This document shows positions 1 through 13,009 of a DNA stretch of 64,000 nt, one piece after another. The notes below the pieces were generated by a model. That model saw nothing but the letters and a program-made list of their open reading frames with translations. It was not told the DNA's origin and searched no databases. The stretch is from Syngnathus acus (lineage: Eukaryota > Chordata > Actinopteri > Syngnathiformes > Syngnathidae), in NCBI RefSeq assembly GCF_901709675.1, contig NC_051089.1, forward strand, positions 7,191,476 through 7,255,475, given 5' to 3'. Numbering within the stretch: position 1 is the stretch's first letter; each line of letters starts with the position of its first letter. Made by a program: the position numbers and the translations under genes.

Positions 1-882
1 AAAGTTAATTTACACAATGTTATTGACAATTGCTACAATTTCATGTCATACACTTGCAAATAGTAACAATTTATACAACAAAAGGTGTCCCATTATGTCC
101 TAAAAATGACTTCAACAAAATTTATGGATCTGAGTTTTTATCAATAACAAAGGATGAAGAGAACACTGAGGCCATGGTGTGTTCTTTTTTGTTCATTAGC
201 GGAAGAGAGGCAAAAAACATAACGTCCTCTATTATACTTACAACAATGAAGCTCTATTTTGATTATAATGCTACAGAGCCATTACCTTAGAGGTTGCAGT
301 ATATCGTGAAATAGAACTGCACAGCCATACTGTTTACTATATGCTTTTATGTAGCTAAATGAGAGGTGCTCTTATTTTCTAACACCTCTAGCCCGTACTA
401 CATAACACTTTTATTACATACTTTTATTCTAATTTGTTGTGTAAACTTTATCTGCATGCGTCTTCTTTAACCACTACACAGAATTTACCTCCAGGGGATC
501 AATAAAGGATTATCTTATCTAATCTGAGTAGATGTCTTTGGACCAAGCAGATCTATCTAATGTAGAAGAGGTCATTGATTAGAAGTGCTTGTTGGCTGTA
601 GGGCTTGACAGCATTACACTGTGTGCTGCATGCATGGATGGATGGATGCTGGGTAATATCAATTTCAGAAAATCTCTTTTTGTAATGTCACTTCTCTACT
701 TATTGGAAAAGATCATTCGATGCAGATAAATGAATACATTTGAGTCAAAATGTAGGAAAGGAAAATATATTGTAAATTGTATTTTCCCCGGGAATGTTCT
801 GGAAAAACCTGCTGAGTGAGAAACCTGCTCTAATGGGTGTGTGGACATTCAGATGACCTGTCACAAGCAACTGTGCATGTGT

Positions 883-914
883 GCGTGTGTGTGTGTGTGT
901 GTTTGTGTGTGTGC
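883..914. repeat. (GT)n microsatellite
   Basis: About 15 GT units with one TT interruption. Confidence 0.9.
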
Positions 915-2115
915 ACAGCATCAGTGTGCGATAATCTGCTGGGGCAACTCATCTTATCCTAAAAGCCATGACCAATTTCACGCTCTCACTGGAAAGGTCG
1001 AGCCCCAAGAGTGCGTGTGTGTTTGTGCACACACTCGTGTTGTGTGTATCTAAAGTTAACCCAGTTAACCCCTGCCTAGGTGCAAATCTGCTGTTGAAGC
1101 AGATGTTTGCAGCAGAGATTGCGGGTGGCCCTTCTTAACGTCACAGCCTATCAATATCCATCTCCACAGATGCAAACGCAAACAGAAAAGTGCCAAATTC
1201 AACTAAACACAACACGTATAAATGCCTGCTACGTTAAAACAGCCATATTAGTTTATTAATCCTCTGGATCAATAAATTAGCAACTTTTTGTATTCACTGG
1301 TCGGCCATTGGTCTTCTATTTGAGACTGGCATCTAAACAGGGGCTCGGAACATTTAGGGAGATTGCATCCCCAAAATTAGATTTCTCAGTAATATGATTT
1401 TTTCTGCTTCTTCCACTAACACTATTATGCCATCGCTTCAAATTTAATTTTGCACTTGCAGAGCTCTCTCATTTTTTTTTCCATTTTGCAAAACCATCAG
1501 CGCTACATAAGGCCCAAAATTGTCTTCAAATATGGCGCACCACAAGACTTTTACACCTGTTGCCAACAGTGCGTGCAATCTATTAGCGTGAGTGAACATG
1601 CCATTTAAGCATCTTGCTACGGGGAGGGATCTTGCTAAATCAGGCCTACAGCATAATATGGTATGGTGCCATATGAAACACAACACATGATATAGTTTTC
1701 AGATATGACTGAATCCATCAGATGTGGAGGGGAAAGAATGACAGATTAAGTGTGACTCGGAGTGCGCATAAGAAAGCATCAAAAGACACGGTGAGAAAGC
1801 GAAGGGTGAGGAGGGGGGGTGCATGTTTGAGTGTGTTTGAGCTTCCGCGAGTTATAAGTGTGTGTCTTCCGAGGCCCCCGTTGATCATCTTGACACATGT
1901 CTGAGCATTTCTGTCACTTTAATGTCACTGTGGAAATTCTGCAGATTAGTTGAACATCCGTCATGGTGCGGGGCCGATTCAAGTCAACAGAACGCATGCA
2001 ATATTAAACGCTAATATTCCCCACAGCCTTTTATTACAGAGGTAGAAGAAAGGTCTTGAATATTCACTGTGAGGGATGACGCACAGAGGCTTTGGGAGAA
2101 ACGTGCACAGGGAGT

Positions 2116-2158
2116 CACACACACACACACACACACACACGCGCACACACACACGCAC
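2116..2158. repeat. (CA)n microsatellite, interrupted
   Basis: About 20 CA-type units with CGCG and CG interruptions. Confidence 0.92.
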
Positions 2159-3137
2159 AATTTGCGCTAGTCTTTTGCCAAAATCTCCAGTGACAGAAAT
2201 GTACATGGCGTACGCACAACAAAGTATGTCCAAGTTACAGAATTTTAGAAACTCAGTAAAAAAAAAACTCAATTCAGTAGAGTAGGAAAAAAAATGTCTC
2301 CAAAATATGAACGATGTTAATGACATGAAAGATATTCCTTGATCACGACTCAAGCAAATTCATTGGAATCTTTCGCCACACCTGGGACAGAGGCAAGATG
2401 GATTCAAATGAATCAAATGCCTTGCACCGCAGGCAATGTGAATTGGCCAGCGCTCAAGAAAAAGAGCAGTGAAATGGAGCAAAAGACAAACAGAGAGAAA
2501 GACATCTGATTAGAGATGCGTGCTGAGGGAATGTCATTGTTCTAGTCCATTTAAGACATTATTTCAAGTGAGACCCGGGAGAGATGGCATGAGACGGAAC
2601 AGTCGACAAAAGGATGGAGACGGAGGGTGTCGTGCTAAAAGAGATAACAAGCGTAAAAAGAGAAACAGCAGAAGAGATTTTTTCGGTGCGCATTAGTCAA
2701 GATGACAAACTCTAATTGACAATGTCTTATTAATCGCACGCCTTATGTGACAAATTACAATTTTGTCTGCAGTCAAATAAGGCAGTTGGAAGGAATCAAT
2801 TGGGAAGTTTTGATGTTTACTTATCAACATAATAAATGATGAAAACCAAGTCACGTGTTTTAATTGATAAATTCAGGCAGGCATTTCTCAGGTGAGGTGT
2901 TGCAGGCGTACAGAACTTTTCACTGCTGACCAACTTGGGCGTGAGTCAGAAAAGCTCCAGGACTGGTGTCATAAAAAATATATTTCAAAAGGCAAACTAC
3001 ATGTTTTCCTTTTCATTGTAATCACCCTGGAGTATCAACTGGACTTCTGGAGCTATTTATATTTTTACGTTTTTACCTCTAGTTGCATTTTGTCCAAATT
3101 TTGTCCAACTTTTACATATAAAGTATTTTCTACTCAC

Positions 3138-3231
3138 ATTGTTTCCCTCAGTGTGGCTTTCAGGCAGGCACAGGCAGCGGTAGGGTGATACGCTGGTATC
3201 GCAGTGATCTGCGTGGCCATGACACTCACAT
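3138..3231 (-). CDS. ush2a: ush2a coding exon 11, first laminin EGF-like repeat (start)
   Basis: 94 nt encoding R-CECHGHADHCDTSVSPYRCL and CLPESHTEGNN. The C-x-C-H-G-H-A-x-x-C pattern is the diagnostic opening of a laminin-type EGF repeat and follows the domain VI end in usherin. The donor AAT|GTGAGT leaves phase 0; the remaining cysteines of the repeat should be on the next exon, which is beyond the left edge. The polypyrimidine tract of the acceptor is a long T run. Confidence 0.93.
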
Positions 3232-6200
3232 CTTCGAACAAAAAAAAAAAGATAGGCATCGTATAAAATAGGAACTCGACAACACTGCACAATCAATAAT
3301 GATTCTTACAGATGTAAGAAAGCAAATAGATGAGAAGCTTTGCCTGCTTTATGCTTTGACCGGCACGTTCATGGAATGATAGAAGGGCCATTAGGAAGAG
3401 CCCATTCAACATTTATAAATGTCATGCTGAAAATGATCAGAGCAACAAAACATCCAGCAGACAACCATCTCACTCTCTCTCACTCTCGCTCTCTCATGCA
3501 CGTACATACAGCGAGACAGCCTTTTTAATTATTCATTCAGACATTCCGATGATTTTCTTTCTTTCATTCCTTCTTCTGCGGATCCTTGCACCTCTTGCTC
3601 CCTCTGTGCCATTTTTCAGTTCTTAAGTACGTGGCTCGATTAATGGAATGTGATGCATGTCAGCACCCAGGGCTTTTCCCTACATAATTAACAAGTTGTA
3701 TTGTTTTGATGTAGCCGAGTGACTGCCCCCGAAATGTGTTGTGCAGCATTTAGGGTTGATTTTCATTACACAAAATTTGCTAAACTAACTCAGATGACAG
3801 TTACAGACTCGTTTATGCTTCAGAACAACTGATAATAATTGCTTACAGTATGTTAGCCCTGTCAACACATGTTTAAAATAGTATCACCCAATCATTTTGT
3901 ATTATGAGTCCAAACTTTAACAAGCATGCTATGAAATGAAGGAAAAAGGCTTTAATCATAACTACAAAGCCAGCAAAATATAAAACTCCAAATGAATAAA
4001 AAAAAAACAGTAGCCTCCAGATAGAAAGAGGCAAATTATTTAGAACAGTAGAATGCTACAAAAAACAGTGAGCTAACTTTTGAGTTAAGACAAATTATAA
4101 TCAATAGTAAAAAAAATTGTATTATATGACAATATTTCCAGAAAATTTCATTAATGCACTGCTTTGACATTTCATAGCTCTTTTCTATATATAAGCAGCG
4201 AGGCTCTGTCAGTATCTCCTGTGAATAATTAGATTTTATTTGTAACCTACCTGCCACTGATTGTGATTTCATTGACAGCATAGTGTCTGTGTCGGTGGTC
4301 CACCCCGGCTGCTCTGGTGTGGTACTGTCCTCCCAGACGTAGCCGCACCTGAGTGGCATGCACCATCTCCTGAAGACTCGGAGTGTTGTAGAAATCATTA
4401 TAGCCTGGCCTCGAGTTTGGTTCTGGGCTCAGCAGGCTGATTGTGATGTTACCGCCAGAGTAGTGCTCCTCACTGGAATATATTGAGAAAGAAAAAAAGA
4501 AAAACATAAACTGCCTCTTGTGGGATTAAATAAATATAACAAGATAAGAGACGCAAATCTTCCAGATCAAACAAAGCTTTCCCTTATTGATATGATTATC
4601 AGCCGCTAAGGTCAGAACGTGTTTTATTATGTTGCCAATGTGAGATTCAACTGCTCTCCTGCCAAATTAACTCGTGCATGCAAGTGTGCCAGGCACAGTT
4701 GTGTGTGATATAATCTGTCAGTCAAGCAAAAAATGAGAAGTGACTGCATAATCTCTGATCTCACAAAGGTAGGGGACCCCAGCCAACTCGGGCCTTGATA
4801 CCAGCAGAAGAGCCAAAATGCAGCCGGTGAGACACTGTGCGCTCACGAATATGTTAGACCGTGTTCCAAGTTTGGTGGGTCTGCTATCAAAGGAGGGCCT
4901 GGAAAAAGGAATCTGCCAAAGGCTGAAGGAAGGTGAGGTGAGTTATAATAAAGTGTGCCTCTAGTCCCGATGTTCGTAAATCAGATTTTAAAATTCACAT
5001 TTAAGATTTAATTAGTAGTTATTTTATGACAGCTTTCTGACCTCAAATCAAATCTTAGCGATATTACTACAGCTTGCAATGACTTGTCAAATAAAATTAT
5101 TTTTGTGTAGAATGTTTAAAATACAACTTTTGTATTCAAAAGTATGTATCGGGTCTACCTGGGCAGTTGTAGACAGTTGACTGAGTCCGGTGTCAGCAGC
5201 GGCCCATTGTTCTGCATGTCAAATACACTGCAGTCTTTGGCCACATACTGCCAGTCCAACCAGGGCTGCTCTCCGTTGGTGCTGTTCTGCTGATCAGTGA
5301 GTCTTTGCCTTTGGATCAAGAGCGACTCAAGCAACGGGCCAGCAAACTGAATTAAGACATAGAATACCTGAAACGGAGAGTAGGGAATAAAAATTAAAAG
5401 AAAATGGACTGCCAAAATTGTATTGAAAAAATCTCAACAAGAGGTGAAGTAAGTCAAAAGGAGGGGTACATGAAATTACCATTGACATTGAGTTACCTGG
5501 TACTGTCCATTTGCCAGATCCACAGTTATAGTGAAGCCTTCGTCCAATTCCTGCATAGTCATAAGCTTGGAGCGCCACACGGTGCCCATGTCTTGATCGT
5601 TGATGTAAGCCAGTGGGTGTGCATTCAGGTTCAATCTTAAAACTCTGTCATTGGTAGTGTCTTCAACGCCATTGGGGATACAATATCTGTTCACAAAATA
5701 AAATAAATAAATAAATAAATAAATAAAATAAAAGATGAAAAAACATTGAGTGTACCTTTCTACTAAGGGATGCACTCTGGGATGAGTGGCAGGGCAGCGA
5801 CATTCAGACTGAGAATGAAGCTGTGGCAGGACACCGGAATAAATCTCTACTATTTCCCTGTTGAATGAAAAAGCATTACAAAGAAGTGTTTGATAAAGTA
5901 GAATAACTGCATGATTAAAATTTTTAAATGACACTTAGTTTTACCCAAACAGACACTTAATGTTTAGCACAATGACGCCAAGTCGTTTTTTTTAAAAGAA
6001 CATTTTTTAAGCACTTGGTAATTGTTTTATTTGGCAGAACACAAGCACAAAATAATCATAATTTGTCTCATTTGAGTCCTTACTATCTACATCAGTGTCA
6101 AAAGAAACACTAATTCTCTTGTATTGAATTTCTAAGGAAAATCCTCCAGAAGCAGTATGGATTTTAAGATGGAAGGATTAGACATTTCTTTCTTCCTTCA

Positions 6201-9200
6201 ACTATTCATTATTCAAAACTAATCCACATCTTTCGTTTCCCAGCATCAGACAGCCTCCGTCGATTCATTCACAAAAGCATCCATTGACACATGTGTCTAT
6301 CCACCTTACCTGTTGGTCAAAGTGGCAGGATAAAATCTAAAGTCCTGCATCCGCCCCATGAACTGATTGGACCCTGGAGAGATGAAAAGAACACCGGTAA
6401 GGTGTTAATGGGTTTGTACTAAAGTCGGAGAGTGAGAGGATTTCACAGTATTTAGTAGATTATCTTATCGGTTTCTTGATAACAGCTAAGTGAGGCTGCC
6501 CATATACCTGCTCATATAAGCTTGCTTCATGATCCAAGGCTGACAAAGATCAGTCACAGTCTGCATTTGGTGCCACTAAAGAGCAGCAATGCTTTTAAAG
6601 CATTTGCATTAGCCTGGCAAGATGCCAGAAAGTCATTAATTACTGAGAAACACGGTGTTTATCACACAGCTCTTACTCTACACCTGAAGATGTGATGTGT
6701 GGATTCTGAACTTCTGTCTATATAATAGGATGCAATATAACCGAACTTTATTTATATGGCGCATTTTACAGCAGCAGCAGCTGTCACAAAATATTTCACA
6801 TGTAGCAATAGGACAACCATATAGTCAGTGAAAACAGTGAATTAAAGCAAACATTAATATACAGTAACAGAACAGTGACAGTTGAAAGTCAAAGAATAAA
6901 AACGGTGTGCGAGGAAACGACTGGACTCTACAAAGAGGTGCCATCAAACCCAGAAGTGAACACATCTCAACACACAAGCTTCTAAATGCGACAATGCTGG
7001 CTTGAACATGAAAGACTAAAACACAAACGGGCAATGATGTCGATCCAAAGACAGCCCAGGTGTTTTCGTGTCCAACAAAGTTGACAACAACTGTTAGAAA
7101 AAGGATGTCGTCTCTAAGCGTCGACAGAAGCCCTGCCATATCTAGCTTTGTCCGAATGTGCGCGTTTGTGAGTATTCCAACAAAGTCCAAGCGTGAGCAC
7201 GCTTGGGTGCGTTCGCATTTGCATTTGAGGGAGGCTTTGGCGCGCTTGGCTCGACTACACTGTCCAAGGTGGTTGAGTGTATCGAAAACCGAAAGACAGT
7301 ACGAGAGTGTTATGGGATCTAAGTGCGTTCGAACAGTGTGTGGTTGTGCAGCCTGAGACTTTGGCTGAGGATTTCTTTAGCGTGTGGAAATGGGATTATG
7401 GCTTCCTCTGTAAAGCACTCTGCCTATTGTTAGTGGGATGATGCAAGGTATAAGCCTTAATTCTCTCTTCTGTGTGGAGGTATCTGTCTTCCAAACTGCA
7501 CGTTTCAGTCATCCGCTGCATGGCTAAGTGGCTGTTTATGTATTTCGTTGGAATTGTTGACAGCAGATACCGGCGACTATACGTGTGTTTTTTTTTTAAG
7601 GCAAAGAAATTACACATGATCCTTTGTTTCTTGTTACTCCTCAGACACAGATTCCTCCCACCAACAACAGACATAGTTGCTAATCAATACTTCTGATCAG
7701 CATTCGCACAATCAATTCTCTGGTCAAAATTCCAGACACAGCCCCCGGGGTTCGACGATCAGCTACACATACACACACACCGCCGAGCCAATCACTTGTA
7801 TTGATCACAACCTCTGATGTGATCTTCAACTTATCAGATGCTACCTGCAGTGAACCAAAGATCAATGCCTGATAAACGAGAAGAAAAACACTCGTTTATC
7901 ACTCTGGCGATGAACGGATATCATTTTTCTCTCAATCTCTCTCCTATTGACTTAGAGATGGCTCACGGGCACTACCAATCAATCACAAAAGAGAATGGGT
8001 GATATCATTGACATCATATTAACAAACACACATTTTGAACATTAGGCACATGATTAACTTGGAAATATTACCGGTTCTCCAAATATCACCTGTCAATATT
8101 TGTGCCATGTTTACCTTTGGAGCCGAGTCCCACCCTCATGGTGCTGTCCTCATTGCTGTCATGCAATCTGAAGGGCAATGATTGGGTCTCAAAAGGTGTC
8201 CCATCCTCCTCCAGCCCATTCAGGAACAAACTGGCATGTCTGTCGTGCACCTGAAAGTCAGTCAGAATGACACATAGAAGTTGTCCGGCATCTTCAGAAT
8301 TTTTTATGGCACTGCTCCGAATTGCAATCTCCTGTCGTCATAAAAGAGCAACTTGTCCATGCATTCAACCTGTGCAACAATCTAAGTATACAAACATTTT
8401 TTTTTTGCATATCTTTGTGTGACCCAGTGTGCGAGTGTGAATTATGCATACGACTAATCTTCCAACTCATTTCCCCAGTAGCGGGAAAGCCTGGGGCTAA
8501 ACTGCCTCAGCGCAAATGAGCTTTCTGTTTGACCAAAAATCTCTGCGCTCTTGCCTCTGTCCTCTTTCGATCTGCAGCATGAATATGGAAAACGGCACAG
8601 CCGACAACATTGTCAAAGCAGCGGCGGCTCCCTTTCACATCAAACCCACGGGAGGGAGCGGGTAAAAAAAAGACACCTCCATAAGAAAAACTTTAATGTG
8701 TGCACTCTTTCCCTTTGCACAATCTCCAAATCCACTTTTTTGGGAAACACTCTGTGGATACTGATAATCGTGATTCTTAAGACCCCCTTCCCTCCCTCCC
8801 TCCCTCCCTCCCTCCCTCCCTCCCGCATCCTCCATCTTTCATTTGCACTGGTCTTCCTTGCTTTGTCCATTGCATCATTTCACTACTTTTTGTTTCCCTT
8901 CTCTTTCCCTCAGCACCTTTATTAAAACAATTAAAAGGGATATTTACAAAAGTGATATCTTTCTGTCCACTTCTCTCACCGTTTCTCCTTTCCTGCCCTG
9001 TCGCTCTCATTTGTTGTCATCTCGAGGAAAGTTGAAAAGGTGTGAGGAGGGAAATAAGTCAAAGAAAGAAAAAAAAAAACGCCTTTAGGGGATGAAGGCA
9101 GTCCCAGACAAGTGTCTGCCTCTCAGAGGATGGTTAAGACGCGCAGACAGACACTTTCATGATGGCTGATTGAAGACTGGCAAGCGCACGAGAGCTCAGG

Positions 9201-12200
9201 AGAGAATGGGAGTAAGAGGAGGAAGGGGAGGAGGAAGCAGAGGCAAAGTCAGAGAGAGGGAACCAGAAGAAGGGCCCACTTTAAGAATCTTTAAGCCTGA
9301 GCCGTGTGGCTCTTGGGGAGATGTGAGGCAGTTGTCAGAGCTGATGTAAATGAATGGTGAAGCGCTTCATCCTCCTTCGCTGCCACGTGCCCTTCTGAAA
9401 CACAGCCAAGTCCTCTTTGTTAGCTCTCATAAACACTTAGTTTTTATTTCCTTTCTTCGATTCATCTGCTTTTACTGCAGTTCTTTCCTTTACCTCTACA
9501 TCAGGAGAATTTCAGAACTCTTTGACAATGTCGGAAGTGTTTTTTTACTTGACTTTTAAAGTGGCGACAACTGGTTTCATTTGGACTGATGCCATTTCGT
9601 CTATAGTGAGATGAAAACACTGCTATGAAGGTACCTAATCCGTCTCGTGTTTAAAAAAATAACTTCTCTTTTAAACACAACAAATAATGAGTTGCTTGGT
9701 TTCCTCTAAGATGCCATGTTGGCAAGAAGTAACTATTGTTGGCACCGGCTAGAGAGCTAACAGTGGCGTGATTGAACATTCTGGTAGCGGCCCGACAGGT
9801 GAGGCTCCTTGTGGGGTTGACACTGGAGAAAGCCTCTCAAGATGATTTATTAAAAATGAAGTAACTGAGACATCACATGTACGCACCTTGAAATGTTTCT
9901 GTACGCTCCGCCTGATTTGTACGTTGAGGTGAGAGTACCTTTCCAAATCATGTCCAATCAATTTTTCACAGGTGGACTGAATTTAAGACCCTAACCCTAT
10001 TTTCTGCCAATATCTGTCACTTATATAAATATTTCAAGAGGAATAAGACAACACCTGGAATGCACATGTTCTAAGATCCTTTAAAACATCCTTTGCGTTT
10101 ATAAAAAAAAAAAACACTGGCAAGCATCTAAGCCTCCGTGAAAGCGAGGTAAGTCATACCATGAGTGGAAAGCTTTTAGTGATCTGTAGAGGAGCATTTT
10201 GAATCAAGCTCTTCTCCATTTTCACACTTGTGCCAAGCTGTGGCTAAGTACATAGTGTGGACCACAGTGTTTCCCCACTAAGCTCACTTGATAGCGGTGA
10301 GCTACAGATAGATGCGGCAGAGAGGAACTCGACATACAAAACAGGCCTGCCATGCTATGGAGACACCGCACACAAAGCAAATGCATTTTATCTATAAAGA
10401 AAACCGCCAAACGTGAAAAGGAGGACTCGATTTTTTAAAAAAAAAATCTCGACTGGCCTTGTTTTGATTAAATGTGGCACTTTCGTTCTGTATAAACACC
10501 AGCATGTTGTTTCTCCTCATCTCAAACATCAACTATCTTCTTCCCAACATCCTGGCCCAGACTGTCTTCACTTTCTCTTCAGCCCCACCTACGGCTTTAC
10601 TAGTGACTGAATGAGTGACAAGCCACTCACTGATAAGACAAATACTAACACAGCCAGGGAATCTGTCAATAAGGAGCAAGCGAGTGAGATAAAGGAGGGG
10701 GTGTGGGGAGGAGTGAATCAGGGATGCTGGAAGGAATGGTCTAATAAAAGAGATTTCAATGTTGACAAAAGCAAAACTGAACAAGAAAAGAACGAAACCT
10801 GTTGATTGGTGAGGCTTTCAGCTTCTGCGTGGACGCCAGAGAGTCGATTTTTGCTTCCGCTTTGTCAAAGACTGTGCAGGCCTGTCGCTGAATTTAGTGA
10901 ATGAGTAGAGCCGCTGTCATTGGCTAGAAAGTAAGTCAGCTGTATTCACTCCCACAACGACGCAGACACCCTTTTCTACTCGCACCGGTCAAAAAAAACT
11001 ATGCACAGCAAGACTGCACTTTGTTCCAGATTTGTACTGAGCATGAAAATGGGGCCCTAAATATAAAATCAGCTAGACATTTCAATAACACTGCACCTAA
11101 GTTGGGAACTGGTTCTCCTCCATCACCTATCCTTGTATGTGTCCTCAAAAAGGACCAAACAAACAGAGACCCTCAGGGCCTCAGTGTAATTTTATAACAA
11201 CACTGAATGATCGCTCCTTAATGCCATTACATCGGAACTAATCATAATAAACTTAACATCATTTGAGCTTGAGACACAATTAAAAGTCCAATGTGATTAG
11301 TAGAACAATTGCATCATCTTCACTTTTCCTTCACCCTTCCTGCTCTCTCTCTCTCTCCTGTTTTGCACGTTCTCTTGTTTTCCCGAGCTTCTCTTTCATA
11401 CCCCCTCCCCACCCATTGCCACAATGAACTGTTAGCAGCTCTGATGTACAGCCAATATTCACTCTATCGTATTACGTCGTGCGCGGTGTGCAAGGCAAGA
11501 GATAGGAAGCGGAGGTGAGGAGCAAAAGGAATAAAAAGAGAAAAAGAAAGGGGGAGATACATTTGTTCTACTCATCTCAGTGCTAAAAGATACAATTACC
11601 TCTCACAGCATATTATCCATGTTTTATACCAGCCCAGGGCCCCGTGCCTTTGCCTCGTCGCGCTCGCCCCGTGTAAGGCCCATATTTTAACACTAGCTAT
11701 GACAGTTTATTTAAGAAAAGAAAATTGTCCCCAGGGAGATGGAGAGGGGGAGAGAGAGAGGAACAGGGTGTGAGTGTAAAGAAAATGAGAGGCAGAGGGG
11801 GAAGGACGCGGAAGGTGGAGGCGAAGAGACAATGAAGGGGTGGTTGGCGGCGGGAGGGGGTCTTTGAAGAGATAGATGAGGCTGGGAAAGAGAAAAGGAA
11901 AGAAGCAGAGAGGGGGACAAAAAGAGATCGAGGGCATATATAAGGTGACATGCCAACCTTTTAATAAAGACCATTAGTCTAGAAGACTTTTTTTTTTCTT
12001 TCAATGCAGGAAGCAATGAGGGGGGCGCTCTGAAAGAAATAATAATTAAAAAACGAGAAAGGAAGGATGGATACGTGGAGGGTTCTTTGTAGTGACACAG
12101 ATTACAGTTGGCTCAGTCATGCCCACTACACCGACCTTTACCTTCGTCAACACAAACTACTGCTTAATTAACTAATTAGAGAATAGTGAACTAGAACCGC

Positions 12201-12970
12201 ATGCATGCAAACACGTTCTTGTCCATTTGGTTTGGGGAAAGAGAGTGGAACCTCTAAAGTTGAACACGTCTAAGTTCATAACATTGAAAACTCAAGCAGA
12301 ATGTTGGTTTAGAAACATCTTGAAAAAAAACTAGAACGGCTCTCACTTTTGCTCCAATCGCATTCTACCAATGGGAAAAACGAGTTTCCAGCCAGTGTCC
12401 CAAAACCGTTTTCTAATGTTGGCTCCGGTAACCCATGACTGCACGAGAGGAAACTCCAAGGCATCATCTATGAGACAGTGAGGACTTTAATAACCTAAAC
12501 ATATGAACATGTGCTGCTACCTTGGCAAAATCCTGCTACGATGTTCAAATGAGCCACAGATTAGAGTCTTTGAAGTGAACTATCACTACTTCCTAAACCG
12601 CCCCCCCCCCTTTCTCTCTCTCGCTCCAGTCCCCTCCCGGCTACCTTTTCCTCCGCTACTCCGTACATTGTTATCATAATCAGATGAGACAACTACCTTG
12701 GGAGCGGCAGCCTCCCTACAGCACCTTGCTCTTGGCCCTGTGTGTGCTCACATGTGATTGTGTGCGTGCATGTGTGTGCATTGCTCCCGGCACTCGGAAA
12801 CCCGTGTTCCTTTAGACTGTCTTTTTTTGCTGTTTTGATCTTTTCAAACCGACAGATGACTGGTGTGTGTACGTGTACGGGAATGTTTCTAAATCTCCTT
12901 CATGGGGAAATATCTGTTTCGCAGTTGACACACAGCAACAAATTAGCACTAAACTGCAAGTTGCTGCGTG

Positions 12971-13009
<39 letters not shown>

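Larger units (their letters stand above)
1..3137 (-). other. ush2a intron (partial), left edge of window
   Basis: Non-coding sequence after the exon-11 donor. I searched the minus strand for the next cysteine-rich laminin-EGF exons and saw none, so the intron runs off the window. It contains TG/CA microsatellites at about 883-914 and 2116-2158. Short open frames here show no recognisable domain. Confidence 0.7.

Noticed and set aside
1-3137. Possible further usherin laminin-EGF exons
   Set aside because: Minus-strand reading shows no cysteine-rich segment with splice sites; the next exon must be off the left edge.
7060-7356. 98-codon plus-strand frame in ush2a intron 5
   Set aside because: Lies next to a dispersed repeat remnant; no recognisable family and no flanking exon signals.
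8551-8925. Pro/Ser-rich and Gly/Arg-rich frames over the TCCC array
   Set aside because: Produced by the simple repeat; no homology or splice support.
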